A stretch of DNA of 60,000 bases from Liolophura sinensis (Eukaryota > Mollusca > Polyplacophora > Chitonida > Chitonidae): the NCBI RefSeq assembly GCF_032854445.1, contig NC_088301.1, forward strand, positions 10,290,281 through 10,350,280, given 5' to 3'. This document shows positions 43,272 through 55,289 of this stretch, piece after piece (position 1 is the stretch's first letter; each line of letters begins with the position of its first letter). The notes under the pieces were generated by a model. It worked only from the letters and a program-made list of their open reading frames with translations. It ran no database searches and was not told where the DNA came from. The position numbers and the translations under genes were made by a program.

Positions 43272-46152
43272 CTACATCCCCAACCAAAGCTTCCTTACAT
43301 CTCCTACTCCTGACTGTCCCTTCGTACCTACAAAGAAAAGATGTGAACAGAATGCAATCCTGTTAAAGGCTTCCTATTCATTTGTAAAAGACTGAAATCT
43401 GGAAATGTATATAGATTACTACTAATTAAACATATATGCCTGCACACTTTTTAACAAGTCATGCGCGGAACAAAATTATGAAATTATAATGATAAATAAT
43501 TAAACACACATCTACATGTAAATGACTACTTGATGACTGCAATATTCTTAGTTACTTTCCTCCTTTTTTATGGCTTTAGCCTTGTCAAATGTTTATACAC
43601 ATTTGAACTGTCTGTATATAGATAACTTGAAAGCTGGAAAGCCATTCCGATACTACTCCATGCATAACTGGAGCCAAAATAGCCATATCTAATTATACCA
43701 AAAAATAAAAACAGACAGATAAAATGCAAGGTAAATACAAACCCACCCACATTTAAAATCTTCTTAATTCGCTCGGTTCCTGGTAGCTGGACTAGCTTGT
43801 GTACAAATCCAGATGTGGCGGGGCGCCTGAAGCAATGTTTCACACAAGAATATAATCACACAGTGAAAGATAATCATGGCCTATTTCCAATGCACATATA
43901 CAGACAAGGTATACAAAAGCATATGCAGATTGTTTCGCATAATTTAATCACGCTCCATGTAAGCAGCAATGAATCCGTCACTTTCTTCTTCACTCTTGGA
44001 CCAAAATAAGTTGTGACAACAAACAAACAGAACATCCCAGATCTGTATTGTAACAAAAAAACCCTTATAAAACATTAAACAAAAAAAAATTTGAAACATG
44101 CATGGAGCAGACCGGGATTACTGGCAACCACCCTACCTACATGTACCTATACGTACCGTTTGTCCCTAAGCTTCAATTTGAAGAACTTTTTTTCCACATA
44201 GGCTTCGAAATATGTATAAGCCTAAAAGAGAAAATCTTATTAAGTACCATACGCATACCCATTCGCAATAACACCCAGAATGGCCATAATTTACTCACAA
44301 AACATTTACAAAATTCCAAAGTCCCGCAGCGTTGTTTTTGGTACGTAAAACATATATAAATATAGTAACAGGGCTTTTTCCATACAAAGGGTATTTTCAG
44401 TACATATAAATCAAGCTAAACGAAAAAGTCAATATCAATTTATAAACAATTTATACACCGAAATCACACTTTTACGTACCAAGTCCAAGACATAACCGAA
44501 ACCAAAGCCCTTTAGAAATTCCCTTCTCGGATTTGTCAAGAAAATCTCCAGCTCAGAGCTCTCGGACCTAGATAAACACATAATCATGTATACAGTTGTA
44601 CGAGGAAGGGGTTAGGAGAAGATATCAATATAACACAGTGAAACACTCTAAAACACTCTTTTTAGATACATAATAATATATCCCGGGCGATGAAGTGCAT
44701 GAGGATCTTCATGAAATCACATGCTACAATCAAGTGTGGCTTTATGATGTGAAACAATACATTAAACTATATGTCATGTAACAAATTAATTATTTGTATC
44801 GCAGCAACTATTCTTCAAATAGCAGCGAAATCTTTCGAGTTTGTGTGATATGAATGTACAGTGGTGCTGCACGCCACTATAGAAGAATAGTGAAATACAG
44901 AGATGATCATATGTTTAAAACTACTGTATATAGTCAAATACAAGGGTCAATTAAATACACTGTGTCTGTAAATTATAATTTAATTTCTGCCCGGTTTCCT
45001 CCCACCATAATGCTGGCCGCCGTCGTATAAGTGAAATATTCTTGAGTACGGCGTAAAACACCAATCAAATAAACAAATCAATGTCACCTGCATGACAACT
45101 GCTCCCTTATCCATACCTGTGAAATGACATCAGATACACAAATAAACATATTGGAATCCTGCTCCTCATTGTTGAGTTCCTCGTCCTCAAATGGAATAAT
45201 CCTGGACATTTGTAAGTCTTCTGACGAAAACCTACAGAAATCAAGACATCACAAAAGTTGTATCTTTCTTGAAAACATACGAGAAATGACTGCAACACTT
45301 ATCGAAATCGACGCCTACATCGTTACACATTCTAAAGCAAAACGTATTGGAAAGAATGTGTTCAAGACAAAGACCTTAACCCTAAGACATGCAACAATGT
45401 TCAGTCATGCCCAGCATTTGTCGCCCCAAGCACCACAATGCAGATATACACGAGTATAATATTCAATTCAGATTTGAAATGCATTTCCTTAATTAGTGTT
45501 ATGAATTGAGGCACTCTAGGCTGACAGGCCCGTTTCCGCGTGAAGTACCTTGTCGGGTCATACCAACAGAACTTGTTGCTGCCTCGCTTGGCGCTCAGCA
45601 TTGAGAGGTTAGGGCAAGGAAACAGGACTGTTCCGTCCGATGTCAGTATAATGTGATTGGGGGGTGTGCCACGTTTGGTGTCTTCGGCATGACGTTCCAG
45701 TGGCGGCAAACCTTGGCGCCCTACCACAAGAAGACACATTTCATATGCACAACCTAGAAGAACTCCTCGTCGTCATATGACTGAAAAATTGTTCAGTACG
45801 ACGTTAAACCCCAAGCACTCACTCATTCAATCCGCGTGTAGTAATATTTATTTATTTACTTAGTTGGTGTTTTACGCCGTATTCAATAATATTTCACTTA
45901 CATGACAGCATTATGGCGGGAGGAAACCTGGCAAAGGCCGGGGGAGGGGGGACCCACGACCATCCGCACGTTGCTGGCAGACCTTCCCACATACGGCCGG
46001 GGAGGAAGCCAGCATGAGCTGGACACCGCATTGGTGGGAGGCTTCTGGGTCATTGCGCTGCGCTACGTGTAGTAATAAGGTTATCCTTACTGTGGGAGCT
46101 CTTCGTGTAGCTCAGGTGAGGCTATTTTGTCATCTTCTGCTCTACAGGGCAC
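43272..46152 (-). CDS. Unrecognised gene, six consecutive phase-matched exons
   Basis: Exons on the minus strand: 46152-46091, 45231-45088, 44567-44480, 44221-44157, 43826-43747 and 43327-43272 (TAG). Phases 2, 2, 0, 2 and 1 match at all five junctions, and most acceptors are textbook (TTTTCTCTTTTAG, TTTTCTTTGTAG). The joined product is about 165 residues without an identified start. It has an acidic N-terminal part (ASPELHEELP, IIPFEDEELNNEEQD), a middle stretch (FLTNPRREFLKGFGFGYVLD), a Lys-rich segment (YVEKKFFKLKLRDK) and a basic C-terminus ending LWLGM. No signal peptide or known motif is seen. Introns contain three SINEs. I do not recognise the family; an upstream first exon is expected above 46152. 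Confidence 0.62.
44988..45079 (+). mobile_element. SINE family A, 3' half only
   Basis: CTGCCCGGTTTCCTCCCACC to CAATCAAATAAACAAATC. It is inserted just downstream (in transcription) of exon 2 of the six-exon gene. Confidence 0.88.
45518..45825 (+). mobile_element. SINE family B, long copy
   Basis: GTCGGGTCATACC, GCCTCGCTTGGCGCTCAGCAT, GATGTCAGTATAATGTGATTGG, TTTGGTGTCTTCGGCATGACG, then the tail CGTCGTCATATGACTGAAAA to ACGTTAAACCCCAAGCACT. The tRNA head is degenerate. This copy carries the internal segment that matches the 26-bp minisatellite monomer. It ends directly at the next SINE A insertion. Confidence 0.88.
45835..46077 (-). mobile_element. SINE family A with exact 12-bp TSD
   Basis: CGTGTAGTAATA at 45835-45846 and 46066-46077. 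The copy lacks part of the body and of the B-box region (GGACACCGCATTGG) but keeps both ends. Confidence 0.92.
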
Positions 46153-46174
46153 CTGTGTGAGAAACAAAAAACTG

Positions 46175-46765
46175 CCTTTTTCAGATATCTTGAATTTATT
46201 TTAAGATTTCTTGAATTAATTTTCAGATAACTACAATTCATTTCTAGATTTCTTAAATAGCAGCCTTGTGTTAATATATAGATCATGTGTTTCACATTTG
46301 TGAAAATCCTTTCCAGACATCAAAAATTCTTTTGAACATATCTCGGAATAAAAAACAGGGATGCACATAACCGTAAAAGAGCCACAGAAATTGCGCCAAA
46401 ATGTACAAAATGCAATAACTGCTCCCTGAGCGGAAACAGAATAAGTACAGATCTGCTCATGCGTACTGCAAGCCATCATGGATGATCGTGGTGATATAAT
46501 TAAGGAGCATACATTTTGTTCACATAAATAACCAGACAAATGTAGGGCACCTATCACAAAGAGACTTCCAGATATATCAAATTGACGTCTATTTAAGAAA
46601 TCTTGAATTCATTTTGTTATATCTGGAAATGCTTTTTGTGATATATGCAGCACGAAATTTATTTTAGATATCTTAAAATGAATTTCAGATGTCTGAAAAT
46701 GATTTCCAGATATGTCCAAATGAACTCAAGATATCTGGAATGAATTCAAAATGTCTTAAATAAAT
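46175..46765. mobile_element. Foldback-like element with subrepeated arms
   Basis: Both ends contain irregular repeats of AGATATCTTGAATTCATTTT-type units. The left part (46180-46262) is in reverse complement to the right part (46585-46760), for example ATTTCTTAAATAG versus CTATTTAAGAAATCTTGAAT. The centre is unrelated AT-rich sequence with a non-coding open frame. Confidence 0.5.
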
Positions 46766-47143
46766 GCTCTAAGGCCGGAACGGCTTGCCATAGTAAGTAA
46801 CAGCAAGATATGTCGGAAATTTTGACTTTATACTTCCAGGATGAATAATTATTTAACACCATCAGAGTTTTAGAATTGATCAAAAATCCAAATATGACCT
46901 AGTCCGATGGCTTATGAAACTACTTTCAATTTTATGCTTTTGGCGTGAAAGTTGACATGTATGGGCAGGTAATCGAATATGTATTTATGGTTTTGCTGTT
47001 GGGGTGTTAATGTTAATATCGCTTTTCAACCACGTTTATACATGTCATTGTGTAACATTAAATCTAATCTTCTGATTCAGAATATTCAGAAAGGTATATC
47101 ATCCAATTACATGTCTTGTCATATACGCTGCATGCCCACCTAC

Positions 47144-47267
47144 CTGAATGGCGGAACGCTACTTTGCGACAGGTGTCGAAGATAAGTATGGAAGGGTGAT
47201 ACCCACAAAGGACACAATTGATACAACAGTTGGCATCGTTTGCATACCTTGCTGTATACGGTTATAT
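47144..47267 (-). CDS. HMGXB3-like exon 5, with internal deletion and frameshift
   Basis: Acceptor CTTCTCTTTCAG|ATATAACC and donor TTCAG|GTAGGT. Joined in phase 1 to the previous exon it gives D then ITVYSKVCKRCQLLYQ, after which the reading frame is foreign. A different frame of the same exon gives CCINCVLCGYHPSILIFD. Both fragments belong to one family but should be far apart. Confidence 0.7.
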
Positions 47268-50200
47268 CTGAAAGAGAAGGCGTTTGATAATTCTAAAATT
47301 TTATACTTAATTATATTAACTATTATTAATTATATAACGGCGAACCATTAGGATATCCAGACATGGTCTAATTTCAGATAAATGTAACCAAATAGAAAAT
47401 CAAGGAACTATAAGAACTGCCATGCTAAACCATTCCATGCTGAATCATTAATACACTACATGATATTTACGTATTTCACTCTCTCCAAAAGCTTTTGTGT
47501 TTTTTATGAGAACATTTCCAACGTGGGTGTATATTTGACGAAATATCCACATAATCTTTTCAATTACCGGACAGCTTTGCTCGCGATGCCGTGAGCGTAT
47601 GATATATAGGAACAGACATAAAGGCTTAATATAATTATTTAACAGTGAATATATTACAATGTCATGTTTAATATTAGGCCAAGCTGGTTTTTTCATTGTT
47701 CAGTTCTGCTTAGTGTCCTGAATTTGGACCTAGCTTGTGCCAGGATACCGTATGACAAGAATATTGTCGATATATCATGTCCATAACCATTCATTCCTTC
47801 AGTTGTTCTGAGCACAGTGACCTAAAGTTCTTGATAGTTGGAGACCTTACCTTTTACCACCAGTTGTAAATGTATTATTTTCGACTTGCTGGAAACAAGA
47901 CGAACATCGAGTGGTCCTTGGCATCGAACACATGATGTTTCTCTTGGAGTGATTTCGAGGATACCGTCTCTTTTGTGATTTCTGATAATTTGCCTGACTT
48001 CCAGAGGGATATCCTTTGGTATACTCCTTGGTAATGATCGGAAATGTTGGCTGTTATTTCTCAGTGGAACTGGCCTTTGGCTCCCGTTTACCTGTTCGGT
48101 GTCAGATTCTTGTTGGTCAATTTCTTGATCAGGTAATGACTGCACGTCATCTGACGATATCAATTCTGGTAGCTCTTGTTTTAGATACCATTTGTAGATG
48201 AGTTTATGGAGGCATGTGCGAATGCTTTTTGTGCACCTGCATATTGTGGTGTTTCTTTGTTTATCGTACGTTACTATAGTCCGTTGTAGTTTGCACCAGA
48301 ACCTTTTTTTCCCCGTGTACAGATGAATATGTCTAGGATAATAGGTCGACTGATGAGGTGGAATGAGTACTACAAATGGGCGTCCTGAGCTTTCAGCTGT
48401 TTCTTGGCACTGCTTTAGTTCATTGTATCTACTTTCGGTGATGAAATTTTCACTCCGCATGCATTCAAGTGTGTCTTGTCTAAGAATCGTTTCTCTTCCA
48501 GGAATGGCATAAGGAACGGAACGAACGTGATCACACTCAAAGGAACTGTTCCCACCTCTTCTTGCCGCCGATTTCAACTCAATACATGAGTTGTTTTCAC
48601 AAATGCTGATCGGAGCATTTGTGAGCGTATTTTTCTGCAGATGTATCGGGATTTGAGGACCACTTCTTGATTTGGACGAACAATACACTCCTTTGGCTGG
48701 ATCGATTACAACAGTATGGGGATGATTGTAGACATTAACATCATGCTGTAGATACTGGTGAGATTTCAAGTGCGATTTCATCCATTTCACTGTTATAATT
48801 TTACCACATAGTGTACAACTTGCTCGAAGGGATGACGTCTTTGTTGAAATATGGGAATCCAATGATCTAGAACAAGTCGTCTTCAGATTAATACTCTGGG
48901 TGGCATAGCAATGGTCTTTGTCACTTGTCACCGCGTCACTTTCCTGTGCCTCTACTGCGTTATTCTGATGGTTTTCTGATCTGTGTTTTGCACGCGACGA
49001 ATAAGAATTTTTCGCTGTACGGGTAGAGGGGATTAATTTGGATGCAACAGGTGTTAAGACTATTACCACATGTTTGAACGTGGTGCTTCAAGTTCTCTGT
49101 GCGAATAATTATCCTTGAACATGACGTGCAATGGAAATGCCGTGAAGAACTGTGTTCAGTTAGATGGCAAAGAACGGCACTTTTACCTACAAAAATAAAC
49201 ACGTCTTTTGAACATTGTGATAATTTAGTTATTTATTTCAATGGTGTTTACGCCTCAAAAACAGCTCAATTTACAACCCATGTGATGGCGGTCAGTTTTA
49301 TGGACATATGTGCATGGACTGTAATATATAGCGCAGACTTAAAGCCTAATTAGATTGCTCGCACAGTGAAGCCTTTGGAAAGAAGTTTAAACCCGTGCAG
49401 AGCTGATCCAATTTCTTGTGTGAATATATACAGTGTAATTTGACAAATAGATTATGAATCTGGCTTTGCTTTTGTTCTAGCTTTGTTCTAGCTTAAAAAG
49501 TTTGACCACAGTTTACCTACTGTTCATGCATTAGGCATAAAGAGCTAACCACGAATGTGGCTTTGTTTTGGTTCTAAAGAAGTTTTCGCTTTTAGGCAAA
49601 CTTTATTCTGATTGTTGAGACACGATGCGAAAAGCAGCAATGGTGCAATGTTGAAAGTTGGTCAGCAGGACAAATTGTGCTCTTCTCTCGTATCAAATTA
49701 TTTCAGATGAATAGTTTTCCAGTGATTGGCATTAAAATTTTTGCCACCGTTCATGCATTATGTAAGAAAAACATCTGTTGGCTTTCGAGTTACGGTTAGC
49801 GCAGCGGGAGCGTTCTTTACATTGTGTGGTATTAAAACATACACGCCAAATGACTAATCTGTTGGTCTAATAGAGAGAATATGTACACAAACACTACACA
49901 ACTACTATTCACATGAGGCCATTGAGTAGAAGTTCAATTGCAGGCATAGATGATCTGATCTATTCGTGTTAGTTATTTTTTCCCTTGCAAATTAGACACC
50001 TGCATTTGCCCGACCGGAAGTTGATGGCATCTTTTTGTTTTACATCCATCGCCGGGGCCAATCACGAAAACAAGACCTGTAAGTTTAGATTTGCTTTGAT
50101 ACCTATTTTACTGTGCCTCATCAGTGGAAGAATATTTTAAATTGACGTCACCTACAGAGCCGATAAATCTGCATATACGTCTGGATGACCACTAGGAGTA

Positions 50201-51024
50201 TACATTTCGAAAAAAGATGTAGAAAAATAATTTAAGAACATATCATCTCATTGACAGGGAATGTATCTATTTTTTTAACATGAAAAGTTAATCAAAAAGC
50301 TCGCCTATCATATAAAGCCGCAGACGATAACTATATATGTACACAGTATTTTAGATGAATGAAACTTATTGATGCTTAATTTTACGTACCGTTTTGTCCC
50401 TCAACGCGTGCTTTCCAGTATACAGCTCTCAAATGGTTCTCTACTTTCTTCTTCCTTGTTGGCTTGAACTTTGACGGTGGACATAACGGACAATGGAATG
50501 AAATATAGTCTCCTTTACAACAATCCTTGCAACTTTTTACACAACTTAACAATTCATCCACAGACTGAATCACGACAGGTTGGTGTGTTGTCATTGTTAC
50601 ATTGCAGCGTCCAGAAATAAACTCGTCGGAAAAGTGGAAAGCTTTTATAAAAGCTATGTACTACATTAGCCAAACTGCAAAGCTAACAAGTCACCCTGAG
50701 ATAGCATTACTTCAGCAGACATGCGATGGGAAACTGTGTTTACAAACACACCGCCACCTCGGCTTTCCACGGTCCAGACACACGAAAGTTACCCATAAAT
50801 TTGTTTTGTTTAGACATTGTGGCAAGTGATACACGGAGGTATAAAGGTGTAGAAAGAGCAGGCCTATATACTGAATATTCTTAGAAACTCCACGTTTTTA
50901 ACTTTAACTGAAAATGTTTTATCTTATAATCGAATTAGAAAATCATTTATACCTCTATCAACATAGAGTTTTTCCAAATATTGTATTGCTCTGGCGTCCG
51001 AAAAGCATAAACAAACTCGTACAT
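47144..51024 (-). CDS. HMGXB3-like / KDZ-associated zinc-binding protein, 3' end damaged
   Basis: Five exons: 51024-50953, 50621-50390, 49186-49067, 49014-47851 and 47267-47144; phases 0, 1, 1, 1 agree. The start MYEFVYAFRTPEQYNIWKNS leads to GRCNV, a Cys-rich CPLCPP...TRKKKVENH block, a FHCTSC...HHVQTC finger, a CTLC...HLKSH C2H2 finger, a SWIM-type finger (CRCTKSIRTCLH) and CVRCQGPL. The last exon gives ITVYSKVCKRCQLLYQ. This order fits the HMGXB3-like proteins of aquatic animals, related to the Cys clusters of KDZ transposons (from memory). The last exon then jumps frame: CVLCGYHPSILIFD, normally some 60-70 residues later, sits in another frame directly after LLYQ. So the locus is a truncated gene or pseudogene. 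Confidence 0.72.
47851..49014 (-). CDS. HMGXB3-like exon 4, large zinc-finger/SWIM exon
   Basis: 1164 bp, continuously open; the donor is AAAG|GTAAGG at 47850. It holds a C2H2 finger (CTLCGKIITVKWMKSHLKSH), a DVxSL acidic linker, a SWIM-like CxC...CxH (ICRCTKSIRTCLHK) and the segment RETSCVRCQGPLDVRLVSSK. The open frame runs past the donor to TAG at 47822, but splicing at the donor gives a better family match. Confidence 0.8.
49067..49186 (-). CDS. HMGXB3-like exon 3
   Basis: Acceptor TTATTTTTGTAG|GT at 49187. The phase-1 join gives GKSAVLCHLTEHSSSRHF then HCTSCSRIIIRTENLKHHVQTC, a clear zinc-binding module. The donor is set at G|GTAATA (49066), followed by a 52-bp intron to CCCGTACAG. This restores frame with exon 4, but a 1-bp frameshift in a fused exon is the alternative. 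Confidence 0.6.
49222..49300 (-). mobile_element. SINE family A fragment, diverged
   Basis: TTATTTATTTCAATGGTGTTTACGCC and GATGGCGGTCAGTTTTATGG follow SINE A order. Confidence 0.5.
50390..50621 (-). CDS. HMGXB3-like exon 2
   Basis: Phase 0 start after CTTTTCCGACGAG|TTTATT, donor AACG|GTACGT. It encodes FISGRCNVTMTTHQPVVI, then a Cys-rich segment (SCKDCCKGD, FHCPLCPP) and the basic TRKKKVENH. An alternative internal start at 50594 is possible, but the joined upstream exon fits the family better. Confidence 0.72.
50953..51024 (-). CDS. HMGXB3-like exon 1
   Basis: 24 codons from ATG at 51024, MYEFVYAFRTPEQYNIWKNS then MLIE, and donor GAG|GTATAA. The VFxFxxxEQYxxWK-type start followed by GRC after the junction matches the opening of the HMGXB3-like family as I recall it. 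Confidence 0.6.
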
Positions 51025-52867
51025 GATAGAACTCGTTAATTTTTCTGGAAATAACTCTCCACCGTCGAATTCCAAGTAAATTGGGATAAGGAGACATCAA
51101 GATCATTCATGTGAGACAACATGTCCATATGAACAAAATAAAATAGTCCTACTTAATTTCTAAGATGAAGATATTGGTCCGAAGTACATTTTAAATTCTT
51201 CAACCATAACAAAAGTTATCACGACACTGAAGATATGACTTTCAAGCACTATAGTAGGCCCAATGTGCTAGGTAGTACAAATGAAATGGTATTTGCTTGA
51301 CATACTTCCTTTTCAGCCATTTCATGGGGATTTCATTCATTGTATGAATAAAATCAAAGCGCTATTCAAAAAGCCCGACCCCAATTCATATTGTATTATA
51401 CATGGATCTTCTGCTCCTTGGTTGTCGGGCAGGGAAAGGCAAATTTTAATGCGAATTGAGTTACATAATTACATTGACGGTATATTTACATACACCTGTA
51501 TTGTTGCATTCTTTTGCCTGTACACATATTTGTTAAGAAATATTTTGTGATGTGTGGGTTTTTATGATTTTGATCATTTTATTTTTTAAAACTTAATAAT
51601 AGTAGTAATAAATGCATCTTGCTTAGGTCAAAGAAAACAATTCTGGGTATGAGAAAGTTATAGCTGACAGATTTCCTTGACAAGGAGATAAGTCTGAATT
51701 CCTTTTTAAGTCTGAGGACTATATTGTCTTTCTAAAAATTCCACCGTGGTTTGCTGGGCTAGGATGTTATATACATTAGGTTGTGAATAAACAAACCATG
51801 TGTCCTAAAGAGAGTATGGCGTTAAACAATAATCAAATAAATAAATACATAAATAAAGCAAGTAACTTTATGGTAGCGCGACATATGAAAACCCTATAAG
51901 ATGGAGACGCCTAATTTAGTTTCAAGTTAAATGTTTTCACTTAGAGAATTCAGGAGCAATAAAGCGGGCGATCACTTGTCCACCAGTGAAATCTGATATA
52001 TGTGGATGTAAGCTTCTGCGGTATAACAAAATAAACTGGGTCATGCATGAAAGTCAGAGGTCAGACACACAGAATTTAGACGCTTGAACCTTTCTCTGCC
52101 ATAAGAGGAAATAATGTGTGGGGTGTGTTAAGAAGTAAACTCTGAAAAACTTACTTGATATCTTTGGCAAAATAAGCTTTCTTAAATATTCAATGTTTTT
52201 TGCAGTTTACACAAATTATGGTCTCAAGCTACATATGTGTATTTTTGGGGTTATAAATAAGGCTATACAACAGCAGCAAAGACCTTGTTTGTCCTTATCA
52301 AGGAATTGAGCGTAACAATTCGCCAGGCTTTATATCTCTGCAAGTTTTTACATACTAATTAAATGGCCATTGAACGTTAATTGACAACAAGAGCGCTGTG
52401 AACAGCTATGCACAGGCAGAGATCAAAAGGGATTACAACATTAAGCGTCAGAAGTTAACTGTACACAGAATAAAGCAATAATAATAATCATGTACATAAA
52501 ACATATAACATTTCTAAGTAACAAATAACAACCTATGGTTAATTACCACACAAGTGTGATCAGGATGGCGAAGAGCTATTATATAACTTATAGGGCTTCC
52601 ATTCAAATCGGGCTAATACTTAGTTTTAAAAAAGTTTCCTAAACATGTAACAAACCCTGGTATCCATCACCTTACATACATACTTATACATTATATGTTA
52701 TATATATTTCTCAGAAATAAACAAGGCAACAGTCCTCCGCATATAGATTTTAGCTGTACCAAAACGACATATAACTTATCTATTGTCCTCATAAGTGTGT
52801 GTCAATCAATCAGTTAAATCTTTATTAGAAGTTAATTTGGTAATCATCAATGTTGTACTGCATACCT
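51025..52867. other. No gene seen
   Basis: AT-rich sequence upstream of the HMGXB3-like gene, probably its promoter and intergenic space. A SINE A tail remnant (ATGGCGTTAAACAATAATC, AAATAAATAAATA) lies at about 51817-51860. Confidence 0.45.
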
Positions 52868-55075
52868 GAAGGATGGAAAACTTTATACCTATAAAGGTTG
52901 AACTTTATACCTATAGGAAGGTAAATCAGCCACCGTCCTCCTCGTGGATGCTGAACTTTATACCTATAGGAAGGTAAATTAGCCACCGTCCTCCTCGTGG
53001 ATGTTGAATTTTATACATGTAGGAAGGTAAATTAGCCACCGTCCTCCTCGTGGATGTTGTACTTTATACCAGTAGGAAGGTAAACTAGTCACCGTCCTCC
53101 TCGTGGATGTTGAACTTTATACATGTAGGAAGGTAAATTAGTCACCGTCCTCCTCGTGGATGTTGTACTTTATACCAGTAGGAAGGTAAACTAGTCACCG
53201 TCCTCCTCGTGGATGTTGAACATTATACATGTAGGAAGGTAAATTAGCCACCGTCCTCCTCGTGGATGTTGAACTTTATACCTATAGAAAGGTAAACTAG
53301 TCACCGTCCTCCTCGTGGATGTTGAACTTTATACCTATAGAAAGGTAAACTAGTCACCGTCCTCCTCGTGGATGTTGAACTTTATACATGTAGGAAGGTA
53401 AACTAGTCACCGTCCTCCTCGTGGATGTTGAACTTTATACATGTAGGAAGGTAAATTAGCCACCGTCCTCCTCGTGGATGTTGTACTTTATACCAGTAGG
53501 CAGGTAAACTAGTCACCGTCCTCCTCGTGGATGTTGAACTTTATACATGTAGGAAGGTAAATTAGTCACCGTCCTCCTCGTGGATGTTGTACTTTATACC
53601 AGTAGGAAGGTAAACTAGTCACCGTCCTCCTCGTGGATGTTGAACATTATACATGTAGGAAGGTAAATTAGCCACCGTCCTCCTCGTGGATGTTGAACTT
53701 TATACCTATAGAAAGGTAAACTAGTCACCGTCCTCCTCGTGGATGTTGAACTTTATACCTATAGAAAGGTAAACTAGTCACCGTCCTCCTCGTGGATGTT
53801 GAACTTTATACATGTAGGAAGGTAAACTAGTCACCGTCCTCCTCGTGGATGTTGAACTTTATACATGTAGGAAGGTAAATTAGCCACCGTCCTCCTCGTG
53901 GATGTTGTACTTTATACCAGTAGGCAGGTAAACTAGTCACCGTCCTCCTCGTGGATGTTGAACTTTATACATGTAGGAAGGTAAATTAGCCACTGTCCTC
54001 CTCGTGGATGTTGTACTTTATACCAGTAGTAAGGTAAACTAGTCACCATCCTCCTCGTGGATGTTGTACTTTATACCAGTAGGAAGGTAAACTAGTCACC
54101 GTCCTCCTCGTGGATGTTGAATTTTATACCAGTAGGAAGGTAAATTAGCCACCGTCCTCCTCGTGGATGTTGTACTTTATACCAGTAGGAAGGTAAACTA
54201 GTCACCGTCCTCCTCGTGGATGTTGAACTTTATACCTATAGAAAGGTAAACTAGTCACAGTCCTCCTCGTGGATGTTGTACTTTATACCTATAGGAAGGT
54301 AAACTAGTCACCGTCCTCCTCGTGGATGTTGAACTTAATACCTGCAGTAAAGTAAAGTAGCCACCGTCCCCCTCGTCGAGGTTCTAACTGATACCTATAG
54401 AAAGGTAAACTAGCAACCGTCCTCCTCATGGATGTTGTACTTTATAGCTATAGAAAGGTAAATTAGCCACCGTCCTCCTCGTGGATGTTGTACTTTATAC
54501 CTACATGAAGGTAAATTAGCCACCGTCCTCCTCGTGGATGTTGTACTTTATACCTACATGAAGGTAAATTAGCCACCGTCCTCCTCGTGGATGTTGTACT
54601 TTATGGCTATAGGAAGGTAAATTAGCCACCGTCCTCCTCGTGGATGTTGTACTTTATACCTATATGAGGGTAAATTAGCCACCGTCCTCCTCGTGGATGT
54701 TGTACCTGATACCTGCAGTAAGGTAAAGTAGCCACCGTCCTCCTCGTGGAGGTTCTACCTGATACCTATAGGAAGGTAAACTAGCAACCGTCCTCCTCGT
54801 GGATGTTGTACTTTATGGCTATAGGAAGGTAAATTAGCCACCGTCCTCCTCGTGGATGTTGTACTTTATACCTATATGAGGGTAAATTAGCCACCGTCCT
54901 CCTCGTGGATGTTGTACCTTTTACCTGGAGGAAGGTAAATTAGCCACCGTCCTTCTCGTGGATGTTGTATCTTATACCAGTAGGAAGGTAAATTAGCCAC
55001 CGTCCTCCTCGTGGATGTTATACTTTATACCTATGGGGAGGTGAACTAGGCAAGGTCCTCCTCGTGGATCTTTAA
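52868..55075 (-). repeat. 53-bp minisatellite, array 2 (reverse orientation)
   Basis: About 41 units whose reverse complement is the monomer of the 38.6-42.5 kb array (CACCGTCCTCCTCGTGGATG, TTGAACTTTATACCTATAGG, AAGGTAAA). Period 53 bp. Units are more uniform than in array 1. A larger repeat of about 424 bp (eight units) is visible: the rare variant AGTAGGCAGGTAAACTAG recurs at about 53492 and 53916. Confidence 0.96.
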
Positions 55076-55289
55076 TATTTTTTCTTCCAGTTAGTGATGG
55101 AGGAGTATTAGGTTACTAATTAACAATGACACATTAGAGAAGGTCTTCAGGGTTACAGTAATGTCTGTGTTTTCGGATAATAAGGGGTTTAAAGTGTTGA
55201 GAATTTATCTGCTCGGCTATAGGCCTATATAAATATACAGGCCTATAGTCTCGTACCTTGCCCAATTATTCGTAAACGAACAAGTTACT

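Noticed and set aside
50645-50652. TATAAAAG-like box upstream of HMGXB3-like exon 2
   Set aside because: Once exon 1 at 51024-50953 is accepted this lies in an intron; the motif is part of a small AT palindrome.
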